Source: DATHWB01 sp040902855
GTDB taxonomy: Bacteria > Actinomycetota > Acidimicrobiia > Spongiisociales > ZC4RG35
Assembly: GCA_040902855.1 (NCBI GenBank)
Contig: JBBDWN010000021.1
Span: 1 to 7,765 of the forward strand
DNA length: 7,765 bases
Reading direction: 5' to 3'
The notes beneath the pieces are model-generated. The model worked only from the letters and a program-made list of their open reading frames with translations. It made no database searches and was not told the origin of the DNA. Every line of letters starts with the position of its first letter. Position 1 is the first letter of the stretch. The position numbers and the translations under genes are program-made. This document shows positions 6,469 to 7,765 of the stretch, piece by piece.

Positions 6469-6948
6469 TCACTTCTCGAGATGAGCTCGAATGAACCATT
6501 GGAACTGCTCGAGTTCACCGAGTTGGCCGATCACCATGTCCTCGGACACGGGATCGAGTTCGGCGAGACGACTCTGGGCGAGGCGATGGTCTTCGATCAC
6601 CCCGGTGTAGACGACGTCGAGAGCCGCGAGATGGTCGGCGACCGGGGCCTTGGCCTGCCCGTAGTCATCCCACGTGCGGCGGGCTACGAGGGCGCCCGGC
6701 GTGCCGACGGGCGTTCCCCCGAGCGCGGCGATCCGCTCGGCGAGGGCATCACTCATCAGCCGCACGGCATCCACCTGCGGATCCAACATCTCATGCACGG
6801 CGATGAATCCGGCACCGACGACATTCCAGTGCACATGCTTCAGCGTCAACGCCAGGTCAATGAGCGAGACCATCCGTCCGTCGAGCAGGTCGACGATCTC
6901 GTCCGCAGCCGCACTGTCAAGTCCGGGGATCGTGTAGTGGTCGGTCAT
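6469..6948 (-). CDS. dps: Dps-family ferritin-like DNA-protection protein
   Basis: This 159-residue protein has the length and signature of Dps. The five intersubunit ferroxidase ligands are present with the exact spacing of Escherichia coli Dps: His40 (KHVHWN), His52 and Asp56 (HEMLD), Asp67 and Glu71 (SDALAERI). Dps dodecamers oxidise Fe(II) with hydrogen peroxide, store the iron as ferric mineral and often shield DNA in stress or stationary phase. The N-terminal tail is short and only weakly charged, so DNA binding through a lysine-rich tail is doubtful. The ATG at 6946-6948 has GAGAGG (6957-6962) eight bases upstream. The leader contains a TPP riboswitch-like element ending 44 bases before the start. 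The hydrolase gene follows 78 bases downstream. No iron-box or OxyR-type operator was recognised. Confidence 0.93.
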   Translation of the reverse strand: MTDHYTIPGLDSAAADEIVDLLDGRMVSLIDLALTLKHVHWNVVGAGFIAVHEMLDPQVDAVRLMSDALAERIAALGGTPVGTPGALVARRTWDDYGQAKAPVADHLAALDVVYTGVIEDHRLAQSRLAELDPVSEDMVIGQLGELEQFQWFIRAHLEK

Positions 6949-6956
6949 GGGGCGTG

Positions 6957-6962
6957 CCTCTC
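6957..6962 (-). promoter_or_regulatory. dps ribosome binding site, next to a competing helix
   Basis: GAGAGG lies eight bases before the dps ATG. It directly follows GUCGAGC (6963-6969), the 3' arm of a helix that competes with riboswitch P1, so structure around it could plausibly control dps translation. Confidence 0.6.
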
Positions 6963-6996
6963 GCTCGACGTGTCCTGAAGGTGGAGCCGGTCGAAC
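6963..6996 (-). promoter_or_regulatory. possible expression platform of the riboswitch
   Basis: GUUCGAC (6990-6996) can pair with GUCGAGC (6963-6969) over seven base pairs including one G-U pair, enclosing a 20-base loop. The 5' arm reuses the last four bases of the P1 3' strand, so this helix and P1 cannot coexist. Its 3' arm ends directly against the dps ribosome binding site. No U-run follows, so translational control is more likely than termination. Which state is on or off cannot be told from the sequence. Confidence 0.4.
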
Positions 6997-7087
6997 CCAT
7001 CCCTGCGCCGGTCCGGTTCAGGTTCAAAGGATCATCAGGCTCGATGGCCTGCTCTCAGCCGAAGAACATCCGGCTCTCCCTGAGCTC
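6993..7087 (-). ncRNA. TPP riboswitch-like aptamer (THI element) upstream of dps
   Basis: Read on the minus strand, this 95-base element carries the conserved blocks of the thiamine pyrophosphate riboswitch in order. P1 pairs GAGCUC (7082-7087) with GGGUUC (6993-6998). P2 pairs AGGGA (7077-7081) with UCCUU (7027-7031). P3 pairs GCCG (7071-7074) with CGGC (7058-7061) and is followed by the pyrimidine-sensing UGAGA (7053-7057). A variable P3a hairpin, AGGC/GCCU, follows (7037-7050). The pyrophosphate-sensor half shows UUUGAACCUGA, with P4 CCUG (7019-7022) pairing CAGG (7002-7005), and the terminal GCGCAGGGA, close to the GCGUAGGGA consensus. The odd point is P5: CCGGACCGG allows only about three pairs and a three-base loop, shorter than usual. 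TPP normally represses thiamine synthesis and transport genes; here the next gene is dps. Whether it still binds TPP is unknown. Confidence 0.82.
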
Positions 7088-7103
7088 CACGGGCTCCATC
7101 CAA

Positions 7104-7131
7104 CCAATACCCGCAGACGCAGGCTTTGAAA
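7104..7131 (-). promoter_or_regulatory. candidate promoter for the riboswitch-dps transcript
   Basis: On the minus strand TTTCAA (7126-7131) and TATTGG (7104-7109) are separated by 16 bases and resemble -35 and -10 boxes. The predicted start, roughly 7097, would leave only about ten bases before P1, which suits a riboswitch leader. The match to consensus is partial. Confidence 0.35.
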
Positions 7132-7165
7132 CACGCCTCTCCGGCGGCAGTGTGTCGCCTGGCGG

Positions 7166-7178
7166 TACTGTTCCCGAC
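7166..7178 (+). promoter_or_regulatory. candidate -10 box for a leaderless cyclase transcript
   Basis: TACTGT (7166-7171) fits a TANNNT -10 box and would place the transcript start at or one base before the GTG at 7179. No ribosome binding site is seen before that GTG and no -35 box is evident. Leaderless mRNAs are common in Actinobacteria, so the arrangement is plausible but unproven. Confidence 0.3.
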
Positions 7179-7765
7179 GTGAGCCTGCCTGCCGGCGTCG
7201 TGACGTTCGTGTTCTCGGACATCGAGGGCAGCACGCGCCTGTGGGAATCGGACGCAGACGGAATGGGCCGGTCGCTCGCCCGCCACGACGAGATCGTGCG
7301 GGCCGTGATCAAACAGCATGGCGGGGTCGTCTTCAAGCACACCGGTGACGGGTTCGGCGCTGCGTTCGCATCCGTCTCCGACGCGCTCGTAGCAGCGTCG
7401 GAAGTGGCCACCGCGTTGGCGGAGGAACCCTGGACCGGTCCAAAGCTCACGTCGCGCATTGGTGTGCACTCGGGAGAGGCCGAACCCCGCGACGGGGACT
7501 ACTTCGGACCGACAGTCACGCGCACTGCCCGTCTGATGGACGCCGGCAACGGCGGTCAGATCGTCGTATCCGAAGCTGCCCGACGTTTGGTGGGCGGTCG
7601 ACCACCTGCCGGAATGTCCTTCGTCGACGCCGGCGAACACCGACTGAAGGATCTGGGCGAGCCGATCAACATCAGCAGACTCGTCGGAGCTGGCGCCGAA
7701 GACGACCGAGCACTCCGAACGCTGGAACGGGCGCCGCACAATCTTCCCATCCAATTGAGCAGGTT
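7179..7765 (+). CDS. class III adenylate cyclase domain regulator, 3' end beyond the window
   Basis: The 195 visible residues form a class III nucleotidyl cyclase domain (about 8-170). The frame is open to the edge. Metal-binding Asp14 (FSDIEGST) and Asp57 (TGDG) are present. Adenine-selecting Lys53 (FKHTGDG) and Asp107 (GDYFGP) point to ATP rather than GTP. The transition-state arginine is Arg118 (TAR), but the partner asparagine four residues earlier is replaced by Thr114 (TVTRTAR). The closing NLPIQLSR resembles the NLPAQLTSFVGRE linker that introduces an AAA/NB-ARC-type ATPase in many actinobacterial cyclase-regulators, so the protein is probably a large multidomain signalling ATPase (inference). 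The start is GTG at 7179; GTG at 7200 is the alternative, giving VTFVFSD. No ribosome binding site is seen. Confidence 0.88.
   Translation, partial: MSLPAGVVTFVFSDIEGSTRLWESDADGMGRSLARHDEIVRAVIKQHGGVVFKHTGDGFGAAFASVSDALVAASEVATALAEEPWTGPKLTSRIGVHSGEAEPRDGDYFGPTVTRTARLMDAGNGGQIVVSEAARRLVGGRPPAGMSFVDAGEHRLKDLGEPINISRLVGAGAEDDRALRTLERAPHNLPIQLSR

Noticed and set aside
5917..6978. 353-residue plus-strand open frame opposite the hydrolase and dps
   Set aside because: It is antisense to two genes with complete catalytic or ligand sets and crosses the gap between them without its own motifs.
6919..7000. A short minus-strand reading frame starting at the ATG in the riboswitch tail (6998-7000) and ending inside dps
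   Set aside because: The AGGG before it touches the ATG with no spacer, the product would be a biased Arg/Thr/Pro-rich peptide, and the ATG lies within the aptamer tail and P1.
7015..7027. GGTTCAGGTTCAA on the plus strand, looking like a tRNA T-arm or direct repeat
   Set aside because: No acceptor, anticodon or D arms surround it; read on the other strand it is the GAACCTGAACC block of the TPP aptamer.

Overview
The window is GC-rich with densely packed genes and several GTG starts. A class III cyclase is joined to what looks like the start of a large ATPase regulator. Together these suggest a high-GC Gram-positive, possibly an actinomycete or acidimicrobial relative; this is inference from style and gene families only. 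Nine protein-coding genes are supported, one of which runs off the right edge. No tRNA, rRNA, insertion sequence, CRISPR array or phage gene was seen. No gap between genes exceeds 300 bases.

Left block (57-2050, minus strand): a compact operon of an (alpha/alpha)6-barrel glycoside hydrolase resembling amylo-alpha-1,6-glucosidase, followed by two half-length TauE/SafE (TSUP) membrane proteins. The second half starts inside the stop codon of the first, so the permease appears to be made as two coupled polypeptides.

Middle block: a divergent plus-strand aromatic-L-amino-acid decarboxylase (2231-3619) meets a minus-strand M24 metallopeptidase (3620-4711), with the two stop codons directly abutting. 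Divergent from the peptidase are a 51-residue single-span membrane protein of unknown role (4812-4967) and a gamma-glutamylcyclotransferase/ChaC-like protein (4987-5589). The latter overlaps tail-to-tail with a membrane-anchored alpha/beta hydrolase (5578-6390, minus).

Right block: the minus-strand hydrolase lies behind a Dps ferritin-like gene (6469-6948) with all five ferroxidase ligands. The 230-base gap between dps and the plus-strand cyclase gene (from 7179) is the most interesting part of the window. Its minus strand carries the conserved core of a thiamine pyrophosphate riboswitch in the right order and fold (P1, P2, P3, P3a, P4 and a shortened P5). A plausible promoter lies upstream, and a helix that competes with P1 ends against the dps ribosome binding site. 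A TPP sensor in front of a Dps iron-storage/DNA-protection gene, with no thiamine gene visible, is unexpected and is the main discovery candidate.
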